31,681 nt of DNA, taken from NCBI GenBank assembly GCA_934646845.1, contig CAKUEV010000002.1:1-31681 (forward strand), in the 5' to 3' direction. The position numbers and the translations under genes are program-made. The notes beneath the pieces were generated by a model. It ran no database searches, was not told the DNA's origin, and saw nothing but the letters and a program-made list of their open reading frames with translations. Of this stretch, positions 24,762 through 31,681 are shown in pieces. This DNA comes from an uncultured Slackia sp. (lineage in GTDB: Bacteria > Actinomycetota > Coriobacteriia > Coriobacteriales > Eggerthellaceae). Position 1 is the first letter of the stretch. Every line of letters begins with the position of its first letter.

Positions 24762-24784
24762 CGGAACGTTAACGGAACATTATA
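24762..24784 (-). promoter_or_regulatory. guaB promoter region with direct repeat
   Basis: On the minus strand TATAAT (complement of 24779-24784) is a consensus -10 box. Directly downstream, at the expected transcription start, CGGAAC is repeated at 24762-24767 and 24773-24778 on the plus strand, one helical turn (11 bp) apart, with GTTAAC between them. This could be an operator for purine-dependent control. Confidence 0.5.
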
Positions 24785-24918
24785 TGCGCCCCCATCGCAC
24801 GAACGCCAGAGCTCCCGACAAATTCAAAGGACGTACGGAAATGAAGGTGGGCACCCCGATGAAACGGCGAAAACGACAATCGGCCAAGGGCGAAAGGCAA
24901 GAAAATGCCGATGAGCGG

Positions 24919-25584
24919 TTATTCGTCGAATTCCGCCCAAACTATCTCGTCGATCTTATCCACGATTTCGAACGCATCTTTAACTGCTCGCCGATAACTC
25001 GCGCTGTCGCATTTCGTTTTGCTTTGTATAAGCGGCAAGATAATAACCTCGTTGCCTCGCTGGCGCGTGATGATTTTCAGCATCATTGATGAGCAGTACG
25101 CCTCGTTGCATGCACACGCCATACTACCGAGCAGCGCGCCCTCGAGGTCACCGAACAGCACCTCGCCCGTCACGGCCCCAACAAGGCTGCCCTTTTCGAC
25201 CATCTTGCCGTCTTCAAGGAGGTCGCATCCAACCAAATCGCGGTACGCAATGATGTAGGCATCTTCCTTGACGCTGAGCCCCACCTTCGAAAAATGGACC
25301 TCTTTTCGGCGGTCGTCGAACTGAGCCAGATTGCTCACGGCATACCAAGGGCTGAAATACCTGCCCGCAAGAACAGCCTGGACCATAGCATCGACGCCAG
25401 CCACGGGCGTGTAGAGGAAGTTTCTCGCCACATACCGTATATTTCCCATGGAGTTGTCTGGGTCGTTCGCCAGCTCAGGCAGCCCAAGCCCTCGAAAGCA
25501 ACTGGCACACATCGCGCCATCGAGAAGCTCGATTTTCGCCGACAGCACGCCGAGCCTTCGGTGGCACCTGCAGCATTCAGCCAT
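24919..25584 (-). CDS. DUF4428-like zinc-ribbon protein
   Basis: A 221-residue protein with an N-terminal zinc-ribbon, CCRC (4-7) and CASC (26-29), of the type seen in DUF4428 proteins, followed by an alpha/beta region with KVGLSVKEDAYIIAYRDLVGCDLLEDG typical of lipid-/membrane-associated PH-like domains fused to such ribbons. No membrane helix or signal peptide is clear. The start at 25584 has GGGAG about 7 nt upstream; the frame is open a little further but without a ribosome site. It lies 48 bp after the WYL regulator gene and is probably co-transcribed with it. Function unknown. Confidence 0.65.
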   Translation of the reverse strand: MAECCRCHRRLGVLSAKIELLDGAMCASCFRGLGLPELANDPDNSMGNIRYVARNFLYTPVAGVDAMVQAVLAGRYFSPWYAVSNLAQFDDRRKEVHFSKVGLSVKEDAYIIAYRDLVGCDLLEDGKMVEKGSLVGAVTGEVLFGDLEGALLGSMACACNEAYCSSMMLKIITRQRGNEVIILPLIQSKTKCDSASYRRAVKDAFEIVDKIDEIVWAEFDE

Positions 25585-25632
25585 GAAAGTCTCCCTCACA
25601 CCACGACTCACCCACGCTTTCGACGTGGCCCC

Positions 25633-26628
25633 TTACTGATAATTCTCCAGGATTGCCGATAGGTAGCTCGCATACGCCTGACGCAACGACCGCGGCTCTT
25701 CGATTTGCACGCTCGAGCCGAATGTCGCAAGCCACCCGTAGAACGTGGGCGCGGCCATAACCGTCACGCACACGCGCGCCCAACCGTCTTCCGCAGGCAG
25801 CACTTCGACATCTTTACCGAAACGGTCGACAATCGCACTCATCACAGACCCGCGCACAAGCAGCGTGACACCGACCGATTCGCCATGGAACATGCCGAAT
25901 ACACGCTGCTGATGCTTGGCCACGTCAAATGATGAAATCTCATCGTTGCGCGTGGCCGCCTCGCTCGACACCTCGAGGTTTTGCATCCTATCGACGCGGT
26001 AATGGGTGAAACCGGCGTATTTGTCATTCCAAACAATGAGGTAGTATTCATCGTCCATATATGCAAGCTGAACAGGGGTTTCTTTATATATCTCGCTTCC
26101 ATCCCCATGCTTGCTCGTAACGCGCTTTTTATGCTCGTCGTATTTGAAATAGCGGAATTCGATTTTACGGCGAAGCGAGATGGCGCGCTGAATGGCATCG
26201 ATGTTGTAGAACACCGACTCGTTTTGGCTCTTGATGCGGCCTTCGACATGCACCTGTTTACGCAGGTTTTCGTCCATGTATCTGCTGCCGAGTTTGCCTA
26301 TGCCTTCGACGAGTGAGCGGCTTTTGCTTTCGGTAAGGAACTTCGACGACTGTACAGCATCGGCCAAAAGCAATAGCTCCTGCTCTTGGAAGTCGCGTGT
26401 AGCCAGGCCGTATTCGATGGGCGCGCGATTGTACTTCAGAATGTTGTACCCAAATGCACGCAGGCAATCGATATCGCGATACAAGGTTTTACGCTCGACG
26501 TTCACACCGAGCTCGGCAAGCTTTCCAATAATTTGCGGCGCAGTAAGGCCGTGGTCGTCGTCGGTCTCGCGCTCGAAAATGCGAGCCAGATGCAATAGCT
26601 TCAATTTGCTCGCGACAACTTCGGCCAT
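25633..26628 (-). CDS. WYL-domain transcriptional regulator
   Basis: A 331-residue protein with an N-terminal winged helix (about 5-65, including SKLKLLHLARIF and VERKTLYRDIDCLRAFG) and a WYL ligand-binding domain (about 135-225, with AISLRRKIEFRYFKYDEHKKR, PVQLAYMDDEYYLIVWN and FTHYRVDRM) plus the C-terminal extension. WYL proteins bind nucleic acids or nucleotides and control varied stress, defence and metabolic genes; the targets here are unknown. The start at 26628 has GGAG 5 nt upstream. It is divergent from the aminopeptidase gene and sits with the zinc-ribbon gene. Confidence 0.85.
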   Translation of the reverse strand: MAEVVASKLKLLHLARIFERETDDDHGLTAPQIIGKLAELGVNVERKTLYRDIDCLRAFGYNILKYNRAPIEYGLATRDFQEQELLLLADAVQSSKFLTESKSRSLVEGIGKLGSRYMDENLRKQVHVEGRIKSQNESVFYNIDAIQRAISLRRKIEFRYFKYDEHKKRVTSKHGDGSEIYKETPVQLAYMDDEYYLIVWNDKYAGFTHYRVDRMQNLEVSSEAATRNDEISSFDVAKHQQRVFGMFHGESVGVTLLVRGSVMSAIVDRFGKDVEVLPAEDGWARVCVTVMAAPTFYGWLATFGSSVQIEEPRSLRQAYASYLSAILENYQ

Positions 26629-26669
26629 GTTCGCTCCAATCGCCAACGCCCATGCTTTAACCTGGTGCA

Positions 26670-26792
26670 ATTATATCCTGAAAAAGAAGACAAGTGTCCT
26701 CCGTGGTGTACACACGAGAATGGCCGCTCGGTTAAGACCATTCTGTTTCGTTTCGCCGCCGACATGCCGCCGCGTCCATTCCCTTCTATAAT
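26670..26792. promoter_or_regulatory. Divergent promoter region between WYL regulator and aminopeptidase genes
   Basis: A consensus TATAAT lies on the minus strand (complement of 26670-26675) for the WYL gene, and another on the plus strand at 26787-26792 for the aminopeptidase gene. Between them AGAATGG (26717-26723) and CCATTCT (26738-26744) form an inverted repeat with a 14-nt spacer, which may bind the WYL regulator. The -35 boxes are weak on both sides. Confidence 0.5.
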
Positions 26793-26827
26793 GCGCTTGT
26801 GAGAATTCCCAAGCGAAAGGAACTGCT

Positions 26828-28252
26828 TTGGAGCACAAGAACGCATGGCTCGCATACGACGAGCCGCAGCTGGCCGAGCTCGAGAAGCTCGCAGCCGGCT
26901 ACATCGATTTCATCAGCGCCAACAAGACCGAACGCGAATGCGTGGCAACCGCCATCACACAGGCGCGCGAGGCGGGCTACATTTCGCTCGACGAGGCGCG
27001 CGCCGCGGGCAAGCAGCTCGCTGCAGGCGACAAGGTATACGCCGAGCTGTACGGCAAAACCATCATCTTGGCGCACATCGGCAGCCGACCCATGCAGGAC
27101 GGCCTGAACATTTTGGGCGCGCACGTCGACAGCCCGCGTTTGGACATCAAGCAAAACCCGCTCTATGAGTCGGGCGATCTGGCGCTGCTCGACACGCATT
27201 ACTACGGCGGCATCAAGAAGTACCAGTGGATCACGCTCCCGCTCGCCATTCACGGCGTTATCGCGAAAAAAGACGGCAGCGTTGAGCGCGTGAACGTGGG
27301 CGAAGACGCAGGCGACCCCGTGTTCTGCATCACCGACCTGCTCATCCATCTTGCCAACGACCAAATGCAGAAGAAGGCATCCGAGGTCGTCGAGGGCGAA
27401 AATCTCGACGTGCTTGCGGGCGGCCGCCCCGCCGCGAAGCCCGAAGGCAAAGAAAACGCCGAGAAAACCGAGCTCGAGAAACTCGCGGAAAAAGAACCCG
27501 TGAAAGCGACCATGCTCGCGCTGCTCGCCGAGAAATACGGCATGGAAGAAGAGGACTTCCTTTCGAGCGAGCTCGAGGTCGTTCCCGCCGGCCGCGCACG
27601 CGAGCTGGGCTTCGACCGCTCCATGGTGCTCGGCTACGGCCACGACGATCGCGTATGCGCCTTCCCCAGCCTGGTCGCGCAGCTCGAGGCGAGCGACCTT
27701 GAGAAAACGGGCATCTGCATTCTGGTCGACAAAGAAGAAATCGGCAGCGTGGGCGCTACGGGCATGACGTCGATGTTCTTCGAGAACACCATCGCCGAAC
27801 TCATGGACCTCGCCGGCCAGGCAGGCGATTTGCCGCTGCGCCGCTGCCTCGCGAACTCGTCCATGCTTTCGAGCGACGTGTCTGCGGGCTTCGACCCCAG
27901 CTATGCAAGCGCCTTCGAAACGAAGAACGCCGCCTATCTGGGCCGCGGCGTGGTGTTCAACAAATTCACCGGTGCGCGCGGCAAAAGCGGCTCGAACGAC
28001 GCGAACGCTGAATACATGGCCAAGATTCGCTCCGTCATGGACAAGGGCAACGCCGCGTTCCAAACCGCCGAGCTCGGTCGCGTTGATGTGGGCGGCGGCG
28101 GAACCATCGCTTACATTCTGGCGGAATATGGCATGAACGTCATCGACTGCGGCGTGCCGGTGCTTTCGATGCACGCGCCATGGGAAGTGGTCGACAAGGC
28201 CGACATATACGAAGCGTTGAAAGCCTACCGCGCCTTCCTGAAATACGCCTAG
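26828..28252 (+). CDS. M18-family aminopeptidase
   Basis: A 474-residue metallopeptidase of the M18 family (aspartyl/general aminopeptidase). The metal-site and catalytic segments are visible: GAHVDSPRLDIKQNP with His99 and Asp101, LDTHYYGGIKKYQW, LVDKEEIGSVGATGM, SSDVSAGFDPSY, and the final HAPWEVVDKADIYEALKAY. These bind two zinc ions and release N-terminal residues from peptides in the cytosol. A Lys/Glu-rich insertion is near residues 195-225. The start is TTG at 26828, with AAGGA 6 nt upstream; there is no in-frame ATG nearby. Confidence 0.92.
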   Translation: MEHKNAWLAYDEPQLAELEKLAAGYIDFISANKTERECVATAITQAREAGYISLDEARAAGKQLAAGDKVYAELYGKTIILAHIGSRPMQDGLNILGAHVDSPRLDIKQNPLYESGDLALLDTHYYGGIKKYQWITLPLAIHGVIAKKDGSVERVNVGEDAGDPVFCITDLLIHLANDQMQKKASEVVEGENLDVLAGGRPAAKPEGKENAEKTELEKLAEKEPVKATMLALLAEKYGMEEEDFLSSELEVVPAGRARELGFDRSMVLGYGHDDRVCAFPSLVAQLEASDLEKTGICILVDKEEIGSVGATGMTSMFFENTIAELMDLAGQAGDLPLRRCLANSSMLSSDVSAGFDPSYASAFETKNAAYLGRGVVFNKFTGARGKSGSNDANAEYMAKIRSVMDKGNAAFQTAELGRVDVGGGGTIAYILAEYGMNVIDCGVPVLSMHAPWEVVDKADIYEALKAYRAFLKYA

Positions 28253-28301
28253 CGCCGCATACGCGCAACGCTCGGCTCGACCTGGTGTTTCGCACATCTT
28301 T

Positions 28302-28343
28302 TATATAAGCACAAATCGACCCGCACGCCCGTCGCGCGGGTCG
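28302..28343 (+). promoter_or_regulatory. Putative promoter and leader hairpin of the SGNH hydrolase gene
   Basis: TATATAAG at 28302-28309 is a -10-like box. CGACCCGC (28317-28324) and GCGGGTCG (28336-28343) form an 8-bp GC-rich stem with an 11-nt loop, without a T-run. It may end the aminopeptidase transcript imperfectly, or structure the leader of the next gene, whose start is 48 nt downstream. Confidence 0.4.
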
Positions 28344-28390
28344 CGCACGTTTGCACGCACGACCGAACAACCAACCCAAGGAGCAATCTG

Positions 28391-29335
28391 GTGGCAAAAA
28401 CGTTTTCGATCTTCGGCGACTCCATCTCAACATTCGACGGATGGAACCCACCGGGCTTCGACGTGTTCTACTCCGACGAACGATTGGAGAAAACGGGCGT
28501 CACGCATGTCGAGCAAACATGGTGGCACCTGCTCATCGACCATTTTGACGGCACGCTTTTGAAAAACGGCTCGTTTTCAGGAAGCCTCGTGGAAGGCGGG
28601 TTCTTCCCCGCCGGCGATTCCGATGCGCGCGCCAACGCGATCTTAGGCGATGAGGGCGAGGCCCCCGATGCCATCGTATGTTTCATCGGCATCAACGACT
28701 ACGGCTGGGGCGGCGCCAAAATGAACGCCGACGGCCACGGATCGGCCTGCCCCGCCGAACTTTCGGCGCAAGCACCCGCCGAAAAGGTTCTTGCCGAGCT
28801 TGCGGCGCCCGGACAAATCGACCGCTTCAAAGCCGCCTATGCCTCGATGCTCGCTCGCCTTCGCGCGCGCTGCCCCGAAACCGAAATCTGGTGCGTCACA
28901 CTCGTTCCCGGACGTATCGCAGGCCACGCAAAGCCGCAGTTCGCCTACGATTTCCGCGGCGTTCCCTTCGCCGACTACAACGACGCCATTCGCGCCGCCG
29001 CCCATGAAGCCGGCGCTCATGTGGCCGACGCCTTCGCCTGCGGCATGGACTACGAAGCAATTGAGGGCACGCATCCCACCGCACGAGGCATGCGCCAGCT
29101 CGCTGGCATGTTCGCCTGGTCGATGGAACATGAAGCGGAAATCGAAACCGCGCTTGGGTGTGGCGCGCGTGGGCTCACCACGGTTCCGCAAAGCATGCTG
29201 CCCGCCGAGCTACTCGGCGAATGGGAAAACGCCCCCATGTGGCGCAGCGCGCCGCTATGCGCCGAGAAGCCCTGCAGCTTCTGCGAGCACGCCATGGCGC
29301 CGAATAATGCCTGGCTGCTTATGTGCGATAACTAA
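28391..29335 (+). CDS. SGNH/GDSL-type hydrolase
   Basis: A 314-residue cytosolic protein. Block I is FGDSIS with Ser11, block III is GINDYGWG, and the C-terminal His lies in EGTHPTARG, matching the SGNH esterase/lipase family. The C-terminal tail has a Cys-rich end, with CSFC in the last 30 residues, that is not part of the core fold. There is no signal peptide. The start is GTG at 28391, with AAGGAG 7 nt upstream. It follows the aminopeptidase gene on the same strand and is ended by a strong terminator. Substrate unknown; acyl esters or sugar acetates are typical. Confidence 0.8.
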   Translation: MAKTFSIFGDSISTFDGWNPPGFDVFYSDERLEKTGVTHVEQTWWHLLIDHFDGTLLKNGSFSGSLVEGGFFPAGDSDARANAILGDEGEAPDAIVCFIGINDYGWGGAKMNADGHGSACPAELSAQAPAEKVLAELAAPGQIDRFKAAYASMLARLRARCPETEIWCVTLVPGRIAGHAKPQFAYDFRGVPFADYNDAIRAAAHEAGAHVADAFACGMDYEAIEGTHPTARGMRQLAGMFAWSMEHEAEIETALGCGARGLTTVPQSMLPAELLGEWENAPMWRSAPLCAEKPCSFCEHAMAPNNAWLLMCDN

Positions 29336-29348
29336 GCACGCACGCTTC

Positions 29349-29392
29349 AAAAAAGGCGCCGGCCCCTCGTTTTCCCGAGGAACCGGCGCCTT
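29349..29392 (+). terminator. Terminator after the SGNH hydrolase gene
   Basis: AAGGCGCCGG (29353-29362) pairs with CCGGCGCCTT (29383-29392), and an inner CCTCG/CGAGG stem (29365-29369, 29376-29380) extends it. A-runs upstream and a T-rich tail downstream allow use in both directions, which suits the convergent HMA gene. Confidence 0.88.
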
Positions 29393-29566
29393 CTCTTTGT
29401 CTAAGCGCAACAAGCGCGCATCTGGACAGTTCCCCCAATTGCGCAACAGCCTCAAAATTCACTTGAAGCCGTTCAAGCGGAATACAGGCAGCCGCCAATC
29501 CCCGCCGCGTGCGGCCTTCACGCCGCATTGCGAAATGCGCGAAAGCCGAAGCTCGATTGCGCCACC

Positions 29567-29962
29567 CTATCGACGGCTTACGAAATACCCCGCCGCTTCA
29601 ACCGCTTCTTCAACAGAAGCCTGGTCAAGAGCGTTCTTCGAAAGAATATGCGCCGTTTTCGAGTCCAAATCGACACGAGCCCATACGTTGCCCGCATCGA
29701 TGGAGTTGATGGCATTCTGCACGTTCTCGACGCATTTTTCGCAGGTCATTCCACCAATTTTCAAATCGAGCGCATGCTTGTAGTTCGCCTCGTTCGTGTC
29801 GCTCACGCGCACCGCCTTGAATTTCTTCGACGAGTCTTTCGCGCCGCCGCCGCAGCAGTCATCTTTGAGCGAGAATACGCGGTACATGCGACGGGCGGCA
29901 AAAACCATGCCCACGATGATGACCGCCAGCAAAACGGCTGTCTGAGCGTTCATGCCTTCCAT
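29567..29962 (-). CDS. Membrane-anchored heavy-metal-associated (HMA) domain protein
   Basis: A 131-residue protein in three parts: a membrane helix (about 8-22) followed by basic residues, a short Cys-Gly cluster CCGGG (36-40) resembling FeoB-associated Cys-rich proteins, and a C-terminal HMA domain with GMTCEKC (71-77). HMA domains bind soft or transition metal ions through the two Cys and pass them to P1B-type ATPases. The start at 29962 has AAGGAAG 8 nt upstream; upstream ATGs lack one. It is divergent from the PacL-like and P-ATPase genes, which suggests a common metal-handling function. Confidence 0.8.
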   Translation of the reverse strand: MEGMNAQTAVLLAVIIVGMVFAARRMYRVFSLKDDCCGGGAKDSSKKFKAVRVSDTNEANYKHALDLKIGGMTCEKCVENVQNAINSIDAGNVWARVDLDSKTAHILSKNALDQASVEEAVEAAGYFVSRR

Positions 29963-29996
29963 ATGTAAATCTTCCTTAACATCGAGTTTACCTTCA

Positions 29997-30068
29997 TTGA
30001 CTTTGAAGGATTGTAACACTACTCTTACTTTTGCAAAAAGTATGTGTGAGCATACATCGTTCACACAT
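29997..30068. promoter_or_regulatory. Divergent metal-locus promoters with shared inverted repeat
   Basis: On the plus strand TTGACT (29997-30002) and TACTCT (30020-30025) are 17 nt apart, for the PacL-like gene. On the minus strand TACAAT (complement of 30010-30015) with TTGCA (complement of about 30031-30036) fits the HMA gene. An inverted repeat with 8-nt arms, ATGTGTGA (30042-30049) and TCACACAT (30061-30068), and a nested GTATG-N6-CATAC (30040-30055), lie next to both. A metal-responsive repressor such as an ArsR/SmtB or CsoR type is plausible. Confidence 0.5.
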
Positions 30069-30109
30069 CAACGCATTCGCGATTCATCGCGGTTCGAAGG
30101 AGGACAAAC

Positions 30110-30358
30110 ATGAAAAAGGCTACGTTTAACACCCTGCTGGTTGGCGGCGGCTTCTTGCTGGGCACTGCGGGCATCAAGGCGCTCACCAGCACACCCGCAA
30201 AGAAAGCCTATGTGCATGGCATCGCATGCGGCCTGCGTGCGAAGAATTGCTACCAGGACATGGTTGAGCAGGCGAAAGCCGAGGTCGATGACCTGGTTGC
30301 CGAAGCCACCTATCTTACGAGCGACGCGAAAACCGAGCCCGAAACCCCTGCCGAATAA
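30110..30358 (+). CDS. PacL-like small membrane protein associated with a P-type ATPase
   Basis: An 82-residue protein with one N-terminal membrane helix rich in Gly (GGGFLLGTAG, about 12-21) and a cytosolic amphipathic helix, HGIACGLRAKNCYQDMVEQAK, then DDLVAEATY. The spacing WGLR/GLR, then acidic helix and AEA, resembles mycobacterial DUF1490 proteins; PacL1 of that family assembles with the ATPase CtpC in zinc efflux. Related small proteins next to P-type ATPases are known as DUF6110. The C-terminus here lacks the Asp/His metal-binding tail of PacL1 and ends in acidic TEPETPAE. It starts with AAGGAGG 7 nt upstream and ends 18 nt before the ATPase gene. The assignment is by pattern, not proven. 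Confidence 0.65.
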   Translation: MKKATFNTLLVGGGFLLGTAGIKALTSTPAKKAYVHGIACGLRAKNCYQDMVEQAKAEVDDLVAEATYLTSDAKTEPETPAE

Positions 30359-30376
30359 CGCCTCGCGGTATTCGCT

Positions 30377-31681
30377 ATGGAGTTCTCGATAATTAAAGAG
30401 ATCCCCGGCAGGGCCCGTCTGAAACTGGCGGGCCCTGTTCCTGAAGAGGACCTCGACGCACTCATCAAACTCACCAAGGAAATCGATGGCGTACGCCGCG
30501 TGCAGCTCTACGGCCGCATCGGCCAAATGTCCGTCGACTTCGATGCCGCAAAACGCGCACACGTGCTCGATACGCTCTGCACGTTCGACGCCGACAAGAT
30601 CGCCGACGCGAAAACCGGCTACACGGTGCAGTTTGAACCGCGAACGCACGCGCTGTTCATGAATCTCGCCGTTCTTATTGGTGCACGCTATGCGCGCAAG
30701 TGGTTTTTGCCCGCGCCCATCCGCGCCGTGTGCACCGTCGTAGGATTTCTGCCGTTCTTGCGCGCCGCGCTGCTCGAACTGTCGCGTTCACGCCTTACCG
30801 TGCCCGTGCTTGACGCATCGGCAATTGGAATTTCGTTCGTGAAACGTGACTTCGATACAGCATCGCAAACCATGTTCCTGTTGAACGTGGGCGAGTTGCT
30901 GGAAGATTACACGCGCGCCATGAGCGAAAACGAACTCATCAGCTCCCTTCTCGATGTGCCCGACAAGGCACAGAAGGTGGTTGGCGACACCGAGACAAGC
31001 GTGTCGGCCAGCGAGCTTATGCCTGGCGATTTGGTGGCCGTGCGCACCGGCATGTCCATTTGCATCGATGGCGTCGTGGAGCATGGATGCGCCATGGTAA
31101 ACCAAGCTACTTTGACCGGCGAGCCCTTGGCTGTGGAACGAACCGTCGGAGACGATGTGTTTGCCGGCACCGTCGTAGAAGATGGCGAGATTTTAGTACG
31201 CGTGCGCGCTAATACATCGCAGACGAAACTGCGCTCCATCGTGTCGCTCGTTGAAGCCGCCGATTCGCTGAAATCGGAAGGCCAATGGCGCATGGAAAAC
31301 CTGGCGAACAAAATTGTGCCGTGGAATTTCCTGCTCGCGGGCCTTGTGGCGCTCACTACGCGCAGCCTTGTGAAAACGTCCGCCGCGCTCATGGTCGATT
31401 ACTCATGCGCGCTGAAGCTCACGGGCTCCATCGCCGTTATGACCGCCATGAGCAACGCCGCCAAAGCCGGCGTCATGGTGAAAGGCGCAAAGTATTTCGA
31501 GGCGTTCGCCAAAGCAGACACTATCGTATTCGACAAAACGGGCACGCTTACGGAAGCTCAACCAAAGCTCGCACGCGTGATTCCCACCGACGGCTGGAGC
31601 GAAGACGAGGTGCTGCGTTTCGCGGCGTGCCTGGAGGAACACTTCCCCCACCCCGTCGCACGCGCCGTTGTTGCCGCCGCC
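30377..31681 (+). CDS. P1B-type heavy-metal ATPase, 3' end beyond the window
   Basis: 435 codons without a stop, cut by the right edge. The N-terminal domain (about 1-80) looks like an HMA fold with PGRARLKL but lacks the CxxC metal site. Membrane helices follow (about 92-135 and 140-175), then the actuator domain with TLTGEP (245-250), a membrane helix with SCALK (343-347) where P1B pumps have their metal-binding CPC/SPC motif, the phosphorylation site DKTGT (386-390), and HP (425-426) of the P1B signature. The pump uses ATP to export a transition metal. The motif SCALK and the PacL-like neighbour suggest a CtpC-like pump, but the metal is not readable. No strong ribosome site is seen; translational coupling to the upstream gene is likely. 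Confidence 0.88.
   Translation, partial: MEFSIIKEIPGRARLKLAGPVPEEDLDALIKLTKEIDGVRRVQLYGRIGQMSVDFDAAKRAHVLDTLCTFDADKIADAKTGYTVQFEPRTHALFMNLAVLIGARYARKWFLPAPIRAVCTVVGFLPFLRAALLELSRSRLTVPVLDASAIGISFVKRDFDTASQTMFLLNVGELLEDYTRAMSENELISSLLDVPDKAQKVVGDTETSVSASELMPGDLVAVRTGMSICIDGVVEHGCAMVNQATLTGEPLAVERTVGDDVFAGTVVEDGEILVRVRANTSQTKLRSIVSLVEAADSLKSEGQWRMENLANKIVPWNFLLAGLVALTTRSLVKTSAALMVDYSCALKLTGSIAVMTAMSNAAKAGVMVKGAKYFEAFAKADTIVFDKTGTLTEAQPKLARVIPTDGWSEDEVLRFAACLEEHFPHPVARAVVAAA

Overview
The window looks like chromosome from a gut-type actinobacterium of class Coriobacteriia, most likely family Eggerthellaceae. This rests on three things: a DMSO-reductase-family operon divergent from a polytopic-membrane LuxR regulator (a hallmark arrangement of that family), a respiratory NrfA/Dms gene set in a G+C-rich genome, and GTG/TTG starts with strong Shine-Dalgarno sites. 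I cannot name the genus from sequence alone. Most genes are on the minus strand. No rRNA, tRNA, CRISPR array or transposase is visible.

Layout. 1-1245: the 5' end of an amino-acid ABC transporter binding lipoprotein behind a repeat-rich promoter, then an alpha/beta hydrolase. 1705-3928: a two-component system whose kinase has an extracytoplasmic domain with a CxxCH haem-c motif. 4064-11124: an anaerobic respiration block, read right to left. It holds a Tat-exported molybdopterin reductase (DmsA-like), an FeS subunit (DmsB-like), a terminator and a 141-bp inverted-repeat element, a second FeS subunit, a TorD-type chaperone, a DmsC-like membrane anchor, and a five-haem NrfA-like cytochrome with its own promoter. 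11363-12982: the divergent LuxR-type regulator, broken by one in-frame TGA. 13134-14381: a multi-cluster ferredoxin-like protein. 14494-17009: iscS and mnmA (sulfur for tRNA thiolation), separated by a 153-bp inverted-repeat element. 17142-18812: a class-I glutamine amidotransferase-like hydrolase and a SanA/YdcF-type membrane protein. 18951-24732: leuS, a secreted coiled-coil/double-psi-barrel cell-wall protein, and guaB. 24919-26628: a zinc-ribbon protein and a WYL regulator. 26828-29335 (plus strand): an M18 aminopeptidase and an SGNH hydrolase. 29567-31681: a divergent metal locus with a membrane HMA protein on one side and a PacL-like small membrane protein plus a P1B-type ATPase (cut by the window edge) on the other.

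How it fits together. The Dms-like enzyme, its FeS subunits and its anchor would take electrons from quinol to an exported substrate. The NrfA-like cytochrome and the haem-sensing kinase suggest respiration tuned to redox state or small nitrogen or sulfur oxyanions. The most unusual signals are: (i) a dispersed hairpin family (three copies) with a compensatory base-pair change; (ii) two long, nearly perfect inverted-repeat elements lying between functionally linked genes; (iii) a DmsB-like subunit with Thr in place of a cluster Cys; (iv) an NrfA-like protein that keeps the CxxCK haem but appears to lack the active-site Arg; (v) the nonsense codon in the respiratory regulator; and (vi) a PacL/P-ATPase pair resembling the mycobacterial zinc-efflux platform.
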